64,000 nucleotides of DNA from an uncultured Chitinophaga sp. (GTDB lineage: Bacteria; Bacteroidota; Bacteroidia; Cytophagales; Cyclobacteriaceae): NCBI GenBank assembly GCA_902168205.1, contig CABHOK010000003.1, forward strand, positions 620,001 to 684,000. Direction: 5' to 3'. The notes below the pieces were generated by a model. It did no database searches. It was not told the DNA's origin and worked only from the letters and a program-made list of their open reading frames with translations. A program made the translations under genes and the position numbers. This document shows, piece by piece, positions 27,533-36,497 of this stretch; position 1 is the stretch's first letter; each line of letters opens with the position of its first letter.

Positions 27533-29788
27533 TTAAGCATCCACTGTATTGATAGCTACAATGGGAAACCGAAGTGTAAAGGTAGCGCCTTTTCCCCATT
27601 CACTCTCTACTGAAATTTCGCCTCGCGATTTTGTTACCAGTGCCTTTACAATGGACAGTCCTAAGCCGGTAGAGCCTTCACCCGCAGTAGGGCGTGCAGA
27701 AAGCTTTTTGAATTTTTTGAACAGATGCGGAAGATCATTCGGATGAAAGCCTGGACCCTGATCCTGTATGGCGATTGTAAAATTTTTGGTATCAGATGTT
27801 ACGGTTATAAATATACTCTTGCCGATGGGAGAGAACTTGATGGAATTCGTTAAGAGGTTATCGAGTATACGCACCAGGCAAACCGGATCCATGGTAAGAT
27901 ATTCTCCCGGTTCAATCTGATAGCTGCATTGCAATGTAAGCTGTTTTTGTTTTAACGGAACGCTATAGTTGCTGATAGCTTCTTCTATAAAATTACGCAC
28001 GTCAATTTCTTCTACACGCACCTCCTGGTTCGGATCTTCGATTTTGTTGATCTCCATCAAATCGCGTATCAACGCGTTGCCATCATCGCATACGCCACGC
28101 ATGCGGCCGAGTAAATCTTTCTGCTCATCGTTCAACGGACCGGTAAGTTCGATAACGCTGGCAAGTCCAACCACTTTGCTTAACGGACTGCGCAGGTCGT
28201 GTGCCACTACCCCGATCATACCATCTTTTTCAAGATGCAGATCTTCGAGACTTTCATTTTTAGCAGCGAGTATCTGGTTTTGTTGTTCAATCTTTTCCAG
28301 TAACGCCTGCATCTCTTCGTTGGCCTTGGAGATCTCTTCCTTCTGAAGCATGAGCAGCGTACTGGTTTTTGTTTTATGTCGCAGCCAGTAGAGCATGCCG
28401 CTTACTACCAGCATAAATATACCTATAGCGGTGATGAGTAATTTTCTGTCGTTGGTATGTCGAAGTTCATCCAGTTTTTTAGCATCGTTCAGGCGCTGTA
28501 TCTCTTTGTCTTTTTTCTCGGCCTCATAGAGTCCACGAACAACCGCTACCTGCTGACTTTTGCGTTGATCGAATAAACTGTCTTTTAAAAACGCATAGCG
28601 CTTATACGATACATACGCATCTTTATAGTTACCGCGTGCAGAGTCCAGTCTTGAACGAACCAGGTAATTTTTTTCGAGCCAGCCTTTTGTTCCGAGCTTG
28701 TCGGTAACATCCTTCCATTGAGCCAGGTAACTTTCAGCTTCGTTAAAACGATGCTGCGCTATATATAGCTGACTCAGTCCACTGGTAGGATTTATGGTGA
28801 GCTCCTGGTCCTGAATTTCATTGGCGATCTGAAGTGCACGCATATAGTTCTTCTCTGCCTGCGCAGTTTTGTTCTGGGCACGGTATATATCTCCCAGAAA
28901 GCAAAGTGTAAATACGAGACCTCTGCGTTCGTTAATTTCTTGCTGAACCAGTAATGCTTTATCGAGATACTCCTGGGCTTCGGTATAGCGCTTTAATACA
29001 GTAAGTATACCGCCTACATTGGTGTTGGCAAATGCAATGGTGGCTTTGTTTTTGGAGCGTTGCATGTGCTCGAGGTAGCGCTTGTAATAATGCAAGGCTT
29101 CGTTCGGTTGTTCGAGTTGCTGGTATACTACGCCAATGTTGTTAAGCGTAGAGCCAATAAGCCGGTCGCTGTGAATGGCTTCGCTGATCTTGAGCGATTG
29201 GAAATAATAGTCCAGTGCAATTTCGTAACTGCCGCGATAGTAGTAATTTATACCCATGCTGTTGAGTACGGATGCTAGTCCTTCCTGCTCAGAAGTCGTT
29301 TTGAAAAGATCGACCGATATAGTATAATTTCGAAGCGCTTCATCGTAATCAGATTGCAACTCGTATGCCTGGCCGATAAAGTTATGCGTGCGTGCAAGAC
29401 CAACGGTGTACCCGATTGTTTCAAAAATTTGTTTCGCGTGACTAAATTCCAATAGCGCACTATCGTATTCACTCTTGCGTATATAGGCATACCCCGACAC
29501 GAGCCATGCACTACCCACCCCTTTTGTAAAATCGAGTTGCTCGGCCAGCAGTCTTGCTTCTTTCGCTTTTTGTAAAGAAGGTTGAAACGAACCGGCACGG
29601 TATAACTCACGCGCGAGGTCGATCAGTAAATTAACACGCGTAGTATCGGCAGGAGCATGTAGCAGGATTGCTTTTAAACTATCAGTTTTCGGTTGTTGTG
29701 CCTGCGTGTGCAGCAAACCGACGGATAAAACAAAGATTAAAAGTGCTGTGAAAGATGGCAGAACTTGCCCGACTCTTAGAATTCTCAT
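27533..29788 (-). CDS. TPR-containing sensor histidine kinase
   Basis: 751 residues. Signal peptide (about 1-30), then roughly nine tetratricopeptide repeats in the periplasm (residues 50-400, with repeated GxxxxxxGxxY...A patterns), one membrane helix near 450 (LLITAIGIFMLVVSGMLYWL), a coiled-coil stretch, a HisKA domain with GVVAHDLRSP (phospho-accepting His about 530), and an HATPase domain with LDNLLTNSIKFSP, DQGPGF and GLGLSIVKAL. No receiver domain is attached and no response regulator is adjacent, so the partner is elsewhere. TPR-periplasmic kinases of this layout are common in Bacteroidota. It is followed by the YkgJ gene after 8 nt. Confidence 0.93.
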   Translation of the reverse strand: MRILRVGQVLPSFTALLIFVLSVGLLHTQAQQPKTDSLKAILLHAPADTTRVNLLIDLARELYRAGSFQPSLQKAKEARLLAEQLDFTKGVGSAWLVSGYAYIRKSEYDSALLEFSHAKQIFETIGYTVGLARTHNFIGQAYELQSDYDEALRNYTISVDLFKTTSEQEGLASVLNSMGINYYYRGSYEIALDYYFQSLKISEAIHSDRLIGSTLNNIGVVYQQLEQPNEALHYYKRYLEHMQRSKNKATIAFANTNVGGILTVLKRYTEAQEYLDKALLVQQEINERRGLVFTLCFLGDIYRAQNKTAQAEKNYMRALQIANEIQDQELTINPTSGLSQLYIAQHRFNEAESYLAQWKDVTDKLGTKGWLEKNYLVRSRLDSARGNYKDAYVSYKRYAFLKDSLFDQRKSQQVAVVRGLYEAEKKDKEIQRLNDAKKLDELRHTNDRKLLITAIGIFMLVVSGMLYWLRHKTKTSTLLMLQKEEISKANEEMQALLEKIEQQNQILAAKNESLEDLHLEKDGMIGVVAHDLRSPLSKVVGLASVIELTGPLNDEQKDLLGRMRGVCDDGNALIRDLMEINKIEDPNQEVRVEEIDVRNFIEEAISNYSVPLKQKQLTLQCSYQIEPGEYLTMDPVCLVRILDNLLTNSIKFSPIGKSIFITVTSDTKNFTIAIQDQGPGFHPNDLPHLFKKFKKLSARPTAGEGSTGLGLSIVKALVTKSRGEISVESEWGKGATFTLRFPIVAINTVDA

Positions 29789-29941
29789 GCTCCTCAGGGA
29801 CCTTCTTGAAATTAGAACGAAAAATACACGGTGACGAAAATTTTTACGCTTTCAAAAAGCTTACTTCCTTACACGGACAAAACGATTGAATGTTTTGTGT
29901 TTTAATCGCGATTTACGGTTATCGGTGTATTTTTACGGAGT

Positions 29942-30526
29942 ATGAATACCTCATCTTTTATTACGAACATCAAGAAAACGGTTAACCTGAACGAGGAGGA
30001 AGAAAAATACATTGAATCTGTTTTTGTACCACTGCGCGTGAAACAGGGAGAGTTTGTAGAGCATAGCGGTGAGATTACACGATACTTTATTTATGTACAG
30101 TCAGGTTGCCTGATGACGTACTTTACCGATAGAGATGCCTTTGATCACGTTGCTCAATTTGCAACCGCTGGCTGGTGGACAGGCGATTTACACAGCATCA
30201 CTAAAGGTGTTCCCTCCATCTATAGCACACGCGCGCTTGCAGACTCTGAAGTCTTATTATTACCAAAGAATAGTCAGGAAGAATTATTGAACAAGTATCC
30301 ACAGATGGAGCGATACTTCCGCATATTATACCAGAACGCACTCGTTACGCACCTGCATCGCATCATACAAGGCCACGCAGCCGCAGCCGATGAACGCTAT
30401 ATATCCTTTCGCGAAAAATATCCATCCCTCGAACAATACGTACCATTGAAGTATATAGCATCCTATCTGGGCATCACACCCGAGTTCCTCAGCAAGATCC
30501 GGAGGAGGTTGATGGAGAACAGGTGA
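29942..30526 (+). CDS. Crp/Fnr-family transcriptional regulator
   Basis: 194 residues: an N-terminal cyclic-nucleotide-binding-type beta roll (VPLRVKQGEFVEHSGEIT and SEVLLLPKNSQEELL) and a C-terminal helix-turn-helix (LKYIASYLGITPEFLSKIRRRL). The Arg/Glu phosphate-binding pattern of true cAMP receptors is not evident, so the ligand is unclear. It is divergent from the kinase gene and upstream of yceI. The two 18-bp repeats between this gene and yceI are plausible targets of this or another regulator; that is inference only. Confidence 0.88.
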   Translation: MNTSSFITNIKKTVNLNEEEEKYIESVFVPLRVKQGEFVEHSGEITRYFIYVQSGCLMTYFTDRDAFDHVAQFATAGWWTGDLHSITKGVPSIYSTRALADSEVLLLPKNSQEELLNKYPQMERYFRILYQNALVTHLHRIIQGHAAAADERYISFREKYPSLEQYVPLKYIASYLGITPEFLSKIRRRLMENR

Positions 30527-30652
30527 GATTATTCGTTAATCGTTAACTGTTAATGGTTGTCAACTCAGGCAAGTATATATTTACCCGTCACCAAACGCGC
30601 CCAGTCCCACACTTCACACATCTAGCAGCTGGAAGCTGGCAGCCTGCAACTA

Positions 30653-30702
30653 TTTCTTAACCTAGTTCAAGATACTTTCCCTTCTTTCTTAACCTAGTTC
30701 AA
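30653..30702 (+). promoter_or_regulatory. Tandem 18-bp operator-like repeats upstream of yceI
   Basis: TTTCTTAACCTAGTTCAA occurs exactly at 30653-30670 and 30685-30702, 32 nt apart (about three helix turns). Each copy contains TTAAC-3 nt-GTTCAA, a partial palindrome. The second copy ends 23 nt before the -7 element, so it covers the -33 region, as expected for an activator site. Confidence 0.65.
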
Positions 30703-30725
30703 CCCGTGCAGACCGGTGCGTGCTG

Positions 30726-30733
30726 TAGATTTG
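30726..30733 (+). promoter_or_regulatory. -7 promoter element of yceI
   Basis: TAGATTTG, an exact TANNTTTG match 36 nt before the ATG. There is no TTTG at -33; instead the second 18-bp repeat occupies that place, which fits activator-dependent transcription. Confidence 0.55.
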
Positions 30734-30769
30734 TATCATCAATTACAAATAATACAAACCGAAAATAAC

Positions 30770-31297
30770 ATGGCAACAACAAAATGGGCTATTGATACAA
30801 CGCATAGCGAAGTACAATTCAAGGTGAAACACCTGGTGATTTCAACCGTAACCGGATCATTTAAAAAATTCTCGGGTGAAGTGTCCAGCGAAAGCGAAGA
30901 CTTCAACAACGCAGCTGTTACACTTAATATTGATGTTGATAGCATTGATACAAACCAGGCAGATCGCGATGGTCACCTGAAGAGCGATGATTTCTTCTCG
31001 GCATCACAACACCCTACTATATCTTTTGCCGGTAAACTGGTAAAGAATGGTGGTGATTATAAACTGAATGGTGATCTGACGATCCGTGGTGTTAAGAAAA
31101 CAGTTTCACTGGATGTAGACTTTGGTGGTGTAGTGAAAGATCCTTGGGGAAATACAAAGGCAGGTTTCGAACTGAATGGTAAAGTTAATCGTAAGGATTT
31201 TGGTCTGACATGGAATGCTTTAACAGAAGCAGGTGGTATGGTAGTAGGAGAGGATGTTAAGCTCCAGATGAACGTTGAGCTGGCGAAAGTGGCGTAA
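30770..31297 (+). CDS. YceI-family lipid-binding protein
   Basis: 175 residues from ATG 30770 (WAIDTTHSEVQFKVKHL), with the YceI fold hallmarks SIDTNQADRDGHLKSDDFF, GDLTIRGVKKTVSLDV and KAGFELNGKVNRKDFGLTW. YceI proteins form an extended lipocalin-like barrel that binds polyisoprenoids or amphiphiles and are often induced by stress. No signal peptide is visible in the chosen start or the short upstream extension, so this copy is probably cytoplasmic. Monocistronic, with tandem operator repeats and a strong terminator. Confidence 0.93.
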   Translation: MATTKWAIDTTHSEVQFKVKHLVISTVTGSFKKFSGEVSSESEDFNNAAVTLNIDVDSIDTNQADRDGHLKSDDFFSASQHPTISFAGKLVKNGGDYKLNGDLTIRGVKKTVSLDVDFGGVVKDPWGNTKAGFELNGKVNRKDFGLTWNALTEAGGMVVGEDVKLQMNVELAKVA

Positions 31298-31327
31298 AGG
31301 GGTTACATGTTCATATTCTGTCAGCCG

Positions 31328-31355
31328 AAAGCTACCTGTTACGGGTAGCTTTTTT
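31328..31355 (+). terminator. Terminator of yceI
   Basis: AAAGCTACC (31328-31336) pairs perfectly with GGTAGCTTT (31344-31352), followed by T's. Confidence 0.9.
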
Positions 31356-31459
31356 ATTTTCATGCTATAGCTTGTAAACTTATTTGTTCCGTTCAGCAGA
31401 GTAGCAGATACGAACCCGTATCTTGGCAGTGCGTATAAGAATAGCTAACCCATACCCCT

Positions 31460-32668
31460 ATGACTGCTACTGCTACGGTAAACGGAGTTTTGGTCGAGAA
31501 ACCCCGAATATCTTCCATCGACCTTGTGCGAGGTATTATCATGATCATCATGGCGCTCGATCACACGCGTGATTTTTTTCATGCCGATGCCAACGTGTTT
31601 CAGCCTACCGATCTTACCAAGACAAACCCGATATTATTTTTTACGCGCTGGATCACACATTTCTGTGCACCAACTTTTGTATTTCTCTCGGGCACAGCCG
31701 CGCGGATCAGTCTGCAACGCAAGAGTAAGAAAGAGCTTTCCATGTTCCTGCTAACGCGCGGGCTCTGGCTTGTGATACTTGAATTTACGATTGTGCGTTT
31801 CGGTATACTGTTCAATCTATACTATGACTTTGTCATCATGCAGGTGATCTGGGTAATTGGTACTTCAATGATCGTGCTGTCGGCATTAGTCTTTCTGCCG
31901 GAAATGGTCATTGGTATACTTGGATTGATCTTTATACTTGGACACAACGCGTTTGATGCACATCCGCTGGATCCAACGGATAGCGGTTATACTATATGGG
32001 CAATCCTGCGACAAACAGGCGCTATACCACTTGATGCCAACCACCTGGTATTGGCATTTTATCCGTTAATTCCATGGCTGGGTATTATGCTTGCCGGCTA
32101 TGCTATAGGCAAATGGTATACCCGTGAGTATGATGCTACGCAAAGAAGAAAGCAATTACTTACAGCCGGTATAATAGCCGTTCTGCTGTTCATCGTACTA
32201 CGTTTTATAAATATATATGGCGACCCGGCTCCGTGGAGTACACAGAAAAATATAGTTTTTACTATTCTTAGTTTTATAAACTGCACCAAGTATCCGCCTT
32301 CGTTATTATATACATTGATGACGTTAGGACCTGTGTTGATCATCCTGTCGTGGATGGAAGGCAAAGAACTTAATTTCCTGAAGCCGGCATTGGTCTTTGG
32401 CAGAGTACCATTGTTTTATTATGTACTGCATTTCTATTTGATCCATACGATATCATTGATTTCCTACATGATCATAAATGACAAGTCGCTATCAGAAGTT
32501 GATTTTCATTTTGGCAACGCCTTCGGAGGCATCCCGACAGGCTGGGGCTATTCACTGGGCATAGTATATATAGCCTGGATCAGTGTTGTTGTGGCGCTTT
32601 ACCCTGTCTGCAAATGGTACAACCGCTACAAGAGCACGCACAGCTATACCTGGCTCAGCTACGTGTAG
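31460..32668 (+). CDS. DUF1624 / HGSNAT-like membrane protein
   Basis: 402-residue integral membrane protein with about ten helices. The DUF1624 signature at the N-terminus (RISSIDLVRGIIMIIMALDHTRDFF cut here to key words: SIDLVRG, MALDHTRDFFH) relates it to the catalytic domain of heparan-alpha-glucosaminide N-acetyltransferase, including the conserved His in DHTRDF. FVFLSGTAA and LFYYVLHFYLIH are further family words. In bacteria these proteins probably transfer acyl groups across the membrane to glycans or lipids, but substrates are not known. It is alone between the yceI terminator and the convergent argS, with a repeat-rich gap downstream. Confidence 0.85.
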   Translation: MTATATVNGVLVEKPRISSIDLVRGIIMIIMALDHTRDFFHADANVFQPTDLTKTNPILFFTRWITHFCAPTFVFLSGTAARISLQRKSKKELSMFLLTRGLWLVILEFTIVRFGILFNLYYDFVIMQVIWVIGTSMIVLSALVFLPEMVIGILGLIFILGHNAFDAHPLDPTDSGYTIWAILRQTGAIPLDANHLVLAFYPLIPWLGIMLAGYAIGKWYTREYDATQRRKQLLTAGIIAVLLFIVLRFINIYGDPAPWSTQKNIVFTILSFINCTKYPPSLLYTLMTLGPVLIILSWMEGKELNFLKPALVFGRVPLFYYVLHFYLIHTISLISYMIINDKSLSEVDFHFGNAFGGIPTGWGYSLGIVYIAWISVVVALYPVCKWYNRYKSTHSYTWLSYV

Positions 32669-32670
32669 AG

Positions 32671-32812
32671 CGATTGAAAAATTATAAGATTAAGAAGATT
32701 TTGAGATTGGAAGATTATAAGATTAAGAAGATTGAAAAATTATTAAGTATCCGTAATCTTTCAATCTTCTAATTTTTTCAATGTTGCAATTTTCTAATCT
32801 TTCAATTCGAAG
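32671..32812. repeat. Word-repeat hairpin, GATTGAAA/AAGATT family
   Basis: Convergent gap between DUF1624 and argS. The 20-base word ATTATAAGATTAAGAAGATT occurs at 32681-32700 and 32714-32733; the right half (32755-32806) is made of the complementary words AATCTTTCAATCTT and TAATTTTTTCAAT, so the region can fold into a long imperfect hairpin. It may act as a bidirectional terminator. The same words occur at 55844-55940. Confidence 0.6.
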
Positions 32813-32813
32813 T

Positions 32814-34601
32814 TTACATCCGCTCGGGTACTTCGATGCCGAGGAGTTTCATGGAGCGCTTGATGATGCGCGCTACGGTATACGATAATGCTACTCTGAA
32901 TTTCAGTTTGGATGTATTCTCTTCACTGAAGATCGGAATGCTTTGATAGAATTGGTTGTAGGCTTTCGCCAACTCAAATGCATAGTTTGCTATAATTGCC
33001 GGTGAGTAATCTTTAGCAGCCTCCCTGATTTTATTTTCGAAGGAGCTTATCAGGTATAGGGCATCGCGCTCTGCTGGTTCGAGTGTCGTTACGGCTCTCA
33101 GGTCTTGCGGATTAACGTGTATGCCCAGACTCTCCGCTTTACGCACGATAGCTTTGATACGCGCATGGGTATATTGAATGAACGGCCCGGTGAAGCCTTG
33201 TAATTGAATAGACTCATTCGGATCGAACAACATACGTTTCTTCGGATCGACTTTCAGCAGGAAGAATTTCAATGCGCCAAGACCTATCATTTCGAATAAT
33301 GCCTGTGCATCCGTTTCGCTTACGCCTTCCAGTTTGCCAAGTTCACGGGTTTGCTTTTCGGCTTCATCATGCATCTCCTGCATCAGGTCGTCAGCATCTA
33401 CTACGGTGCCTTCGCGTGATTTCATTTTGCCGGTAGGAAGATCAACCATGCCATACGACAAGTGGAAGCAACGCTTCGCCCACTCGTATCCAAGTTTATT
33501 CAGAATGAGGAACAACACTTTGAAGTGATACTCCTGCTCGTTACCAACAGTATATACTTGTCCGGATATTTTAGGGAAATCTGTAAAGCGTAATATAGCT
33601 GTGCCGATGTCCTGCGTCATATATACGGAAGTGCCATCCGCGCGGAGTAATACTTTCTGATCGAGTCCGTCAGAAGTAAGATCGACCCATACGGAGCCAT
33701 CTTCTTTCTTGAAGAATATACCTTTCTCTAATCCCTGCATCACCAACTCTTTACCGAGGAGGTACGTGTCTGATTCAAAGTATAATTTTTCAAAATCAAC
33801 GCCCATGCGTTTATAGGTAGCATCAAACCCTTCGTATACCCAGCTGTTCATCATCTTCCAGAGTTCAACTGTTTCGGTATCTTTTTGTTCCCACTTGCGC
33901 AGCATCTCGGATGCTAACACCATAATCGGTGCTTGCTTTCCTGCTTCATCTTCAGTAAGACCCTGCGCGATGAGTTCACTGGTCTGTGCCTTGTAAGTCT
34001 TATCAAAGATCACATAATACTTACCCACCAGGTGATCACCTTTTGTACCACTGCTTTGAGGTGTCTCTCCATTCCCAAAGAGTTTCCAGGCGGCCATGGA
34101 TTTGCAGATGTGTATACCGCGATCGTTAATGATCTGTACCTTGTGTACGTTATAGCCGTTCGCTTTGTAGATTTCGCTTACACTATATCCCAGGAAGTTA
34201 TTCCGTAAGTGTCCTAAGTGCAGTGGCTTGTTGGTATTCGGAGATGAATACTCGATCATGATCTCTTGTCCGTTGTAGGGTATCTGTCCGTAGTTCGGAT
34301 CAGAAGCTATAGCATGCAGTGCTTCCACCCATATACTGTCGTGCAGCGAGAGATTCAGAAATCCTTTTACAACATTATACTTGCTGATAACACCCGAATT
34401 TGCCAGGAGATATTCGCCAACCATGCGCGCAGTTTCTTCAGGACCTTTTCGCGATAGCTTGGTTAACGGGAAACATACCAGTGTATGCGTTCCTTCAAAC
34501 TCTGCGTTGGTGGCCTGTAGCTGCAGGTTCTCCACAGTTTGGTTGAATACGGCTGTAACCGCTTTCTGTATTTCAGACTGAAGTAAAAGATCGAGATTCA
34601 T
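32814..34601 (-). CDS. argS: Arginyl-tRNA synthetase
   Basis: 595-residue class I aminoacyl-tRNA synthetase charging tRNA-Arg. The HIGH-type motif is PLHLGHLRNNFLG, the KMSKS-type motif is TGKMKSREG, and the N-terminal additional domain and C-terminal anticodon-binding helices (ALSYTVARIIKRSMKLLGI) are present. It is downstream of the deoxyhypusine-synthase-like gene on the same strand but separated by a hairpin and its own -7 element, 14 nt from the ATG. Clustering with other arginine-consuming genes may be meaningful or accidental. Confidence 0.97.
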   Translation of the reverse strand: MNLDLLLQSEIQKAVTAVFNQTVENLQLQATNAEFEGTHTLVCFPLTKLSRKGPEETARMVGEYLLANSGVISKYNVVKGFLNLSLHDSIWVEALHAIASDPNYGQIPYNGQEIMIEYSSPNTNKPLHLGHLRNNFLGYSVSEIYKANGYNVHKVQIINDRGIHICKSMAAWKLFGNGETPQSSGTKGDHLVGKYYVIFDKTYKAQTSELIAQGLTEDEAGKQAPIMVLASEMLRKWEQKDTETVELWKMMNSWVYEGFDATYKRMGVDFEKLYFESDTYLLGKELVMQGLEKGIFFKKEDGSVWVDLTSDGLDQKVLLRADGTSVYMTQDIGTAILRFTDFPKISGQVYTVGNEQEYHFKVLFLILNKLGYEWAKRCFHLSYGMVDLPTGKMKSREGTVVDADDLMQEMHDEAEKQTRELGKLEGVSETDAQALFEMIGLGALKFFLLKVDPKKRMLFDPNESIQLQGFTGPFIQYTHARIKAIVRKAESLGIHVNPQDLRAVTTLEPAERDALYLISSFENKIREAAKDYSPAIIANYAFELAKAYNQFYQSIPIFSEENTSKLKFRVALSYTVARIIKRSMKLLGIEVPERM

Positions 34602-34614
34602 AGTAGACGTAAGA

Positions 34615-34660
34615 CAAAAGTAGCAAGACGTAAGACGGAGTAGTCTTGTGCCTTGCTACT
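34615..34660 (-). promoter_or_regulatory. argS promoter overlapped by a hairpin
   Basis: Minus-strand TACTTTTG (complement of 34615-34622) is an exact -7 element 14 nt before the argS start, which predicts a very short leader. It is partly inside a hairpin: AGTAGCAAG (34619-34627) pairs with CTTGCTACT (34652-34660), with an inner AAGAC/GTCTT stem. On the minus strand the hairpin is followed by a short T-run, so it may end transcription from the upstream gene. Confidence 0.5.
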
Positions 34661-34688
34661 ATATACTTTAATTTTTTAGCTTTTTATT

Positions 34689-35666
34689 TTACCACTCGAG
34701 TATATATGCAAAGATCAGCGGAGCCACAATGGTAGCATCTGATTCGATGATATATTTCGGAGTTTCAATGCTGAGTTTTCCCCAGGTAATTTTTTCGTTC
34801 GGTACGGCTCCGGAGTATGAACCGTAGCTGGTAGTAGAATCGCTGATCTGGCAGAAGTAGCTCCAGTATGGAACATTGTCGCGTTCAAGATCCTGGTGCA
34901 GCATCGGTACAACGCATATCGGGAAATCGCCCGCTATACCACCACCAATCTGGAAGAACCCTATACCTTCTGTGCCGGAATTCTTGGTATACCACTCAGC
35001 CAACCAAACCATATACTCTATACCAGACTTCATCGTAGATGCTTTCAGTTCACCGGTTACACAGTATGAAGCAAAGATGTTACCCATGGTAGAGTCTTCC
35101 CATCCAGGAACAACCATTGGTAAATTTCTTTCTGCCGCTGCGATCATCCATGAATTTTTAGGATCGATCTCGTAGTATTGTTTCAGGTCACCGCTGTTCA
35201 ATAAGCGGAACATGAATTCATGCGGGAAGAGGCGCTCGCCTTTGTCCTCAGCATCCTTCCATACCTGGTATAAATGCTTCTGTAATCTTCTGAAAGCTTC
35301 TTCTTCCGGTATACATGTATCGGTTACACGGTTCAGGTGGTTCTCTAACAAGTCCCACTCTTGCTCCGGGGTAAGATCGCGGTAGTTCGGAATTCGTCTG
35401 TAGTGCGAGTGCGCTACCAGGTTCATGATGTCTTCTTCCAGGTTAGCACCGGTACAGGAAATAATTTGCACTTTATCCTGACGGATCATTTCTGCGAAGC
35501 TGATGCCGAGTTCACCTGTACTCATTGCACCGGCTAGCGTCACCATCATTTTTTTGCCTTCGGCAAGATGCTTCTTATAACCTTTTGCGGCATCTACCAA
35601 CGCAGCCGCGTTGAAGTGCAGATAATGTTTCTCGATGAAAGAGGAAATCGGTCTGTTTTGGCTCAT
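34689..35666 (-). CDS. Deoxyhypusine synthase-family NAD-dependent aminobutyl/aminopropyl transferase
   Basis: 325 residues from ATG 35666 (the frame opens earlier at 35768 without homology). It belongs to the deoxyhypusine synthase family: MVTLAGAMSTGELG, CTGANLEEDIMN, GIGFFQIGGGIAGDFPI and DSTTSYGSYSGAVPNEKITWGK, the last holding the likely imine-forming Lys. Bacteria lack eIF5A, so bacterial homologues are thought to transfer an aminobutyl or aminopropyl group to a small amine, giving homospermidine or spermidine-like polyamines. Location near arginine decarboxylase and an arginase-family enzyme supports a polyamine role. The exact product is not established. Confidence 0.87.
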   Translation of the reverse strand: MSQNRPISSFIEKHYLHFNAAALVDAAKGYKKHLAEGKKMMVTLAGAMSTGELGISFAEMIRQDKVQIISCTGANLEEDIMNLVAHSHYRRIPNYRDLTPEQEWDLLENHLNRVTDTCIPEEEAFRRLQKHLYQVWKDAEDKGERLFPHEFMFRLLNSGDLKQYYEIDPKNSWMIAAAERNLPMVVPGWEDSTMGNIFASYCVTGELKASTMKSGIEYMVWLAEWYTKNSGTEGIGFFQIGGGIAGDFPICVVPMLHQDLERDNVPYWSYFCQISDSTTSYGSYSGAVPNEKITWGKLSIETPKYIIESDATIVAPLIFAYILEW

Positions 35667-35801
35667 GACTGTTTTTAATTCGAATTCAGGGGCGAAATTA
35701 AGAAAATCGCAGAAGTTCGCTGACTTTTTTATAGAAGCGTGTAAACTTATCGTTATGATAGAATGCAACCTGGCAGTATTTTGTGCCGACTTTATAAAGC
35801 T

Positions 35802-36443
35802 ATGATGTGCTCACGTATGAGAATCCTGTTTTGCTTGTTTGTTGGTTTTGTATATGGAAACGCAGAGGCGCAGTCGAAAGAAGAGTTTGAACTTGTAAAA
35901 AAAGATGGAACGATCTCGGTTTATGAGCGTTGGATCACCCTTCCCAACACCGACCCTCCGGTAAAAGCGCGCGAGGTTAAAGGCGAGTTTTATTTTCGAA
36001 ACACGATTTACGCAGGGCTGCACCTGATTCAGAATGAGGAAAAAATTATGCAATGGCAGGACCACGTGAGCGAGTTCAAAGTATATAAACAACGCGACAC
36101 TACTACCTGGCTTGAATATTCCTATCATGATATACCCTGGCCGGTAAGCGATCAGGATCATTTGCTGGTATATACTATGGCTGCGTCTGGCCCGGGCGTT
36201 ATAACCCTTACGTTTAAATCCAAAGTAGATGATGGAATTGCCCCGGTTCGAAAAGGTGTAACACGCATGGAGCTTTCCGGCAGTTGGAAACTCGAGCAGA
36301 TCGCTCCAGGAAAAGTAAAAGCTACCTATATAATTTCATCCAAACCCATTGGCATTCCCAAGTTTCTGACAGACCCGATTATCCGCAGTAATATTATGAC
36401 TACGATCAAGGAGTATATTGCTTTGCTGGAGGGAAAAAAATAA
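35802..36443 (+). CDS. Secreted START-domain protein
   Basis: About 213 residues from ATG 35802 (ATG 35817 also possible; both give a signal peptide ending near GNAEAQ). The mature protein looks like a START/SRPBCC lipid-binding fold, ending in PIGIPKFLTDPIIRSNI and a final amphipathic helix, the part that closes the cavity in START domains. A -7-like word TATTTTG lies at 35776. It is divergent from the DHS-like gene and convergent with the arginase-family gene. Probably periplasmic; ligand unknown. Confidence 0.8.
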   Translation: MMCSRMRILFCLFVGFVYGNAEAQSKEEFELVKKDGTISVYERWITLPNTDPPVKAREVKGEFYFRNTIYAGLHLIQNEEKIMQWQDHVSEFKVYKQRDTTTWLEYSYHDIPWPVSDQDHLLVYTMAASGPGVITLTFKSKVDDGIAPVRKGVTRMELSGSWKLEQIAPGKVKATYIISSKPIGIPKFLTDPIIRSNIMTTIKEYIALLEGKK

Positions 36444-36483
36444 AGCTGTCACTTGTATGCAACAGCTTTATCTATAATTTTTG
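36434..36483 (-). terminator. Terminator between START gene and arginase-family gene
   Basis: TAAAGCTGT (36441-36449) pairs with ACAGCTTTA (36462-36470). On the minus strand seven T's follow at once, so it is a good terminator for the arginase-family gene; on the plus strand the T-run is weaker. The START gene stop codon lies in the stem. Confidence 0.82.
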
Positions 36484-36497
36484 AAATATTAAGTAGT

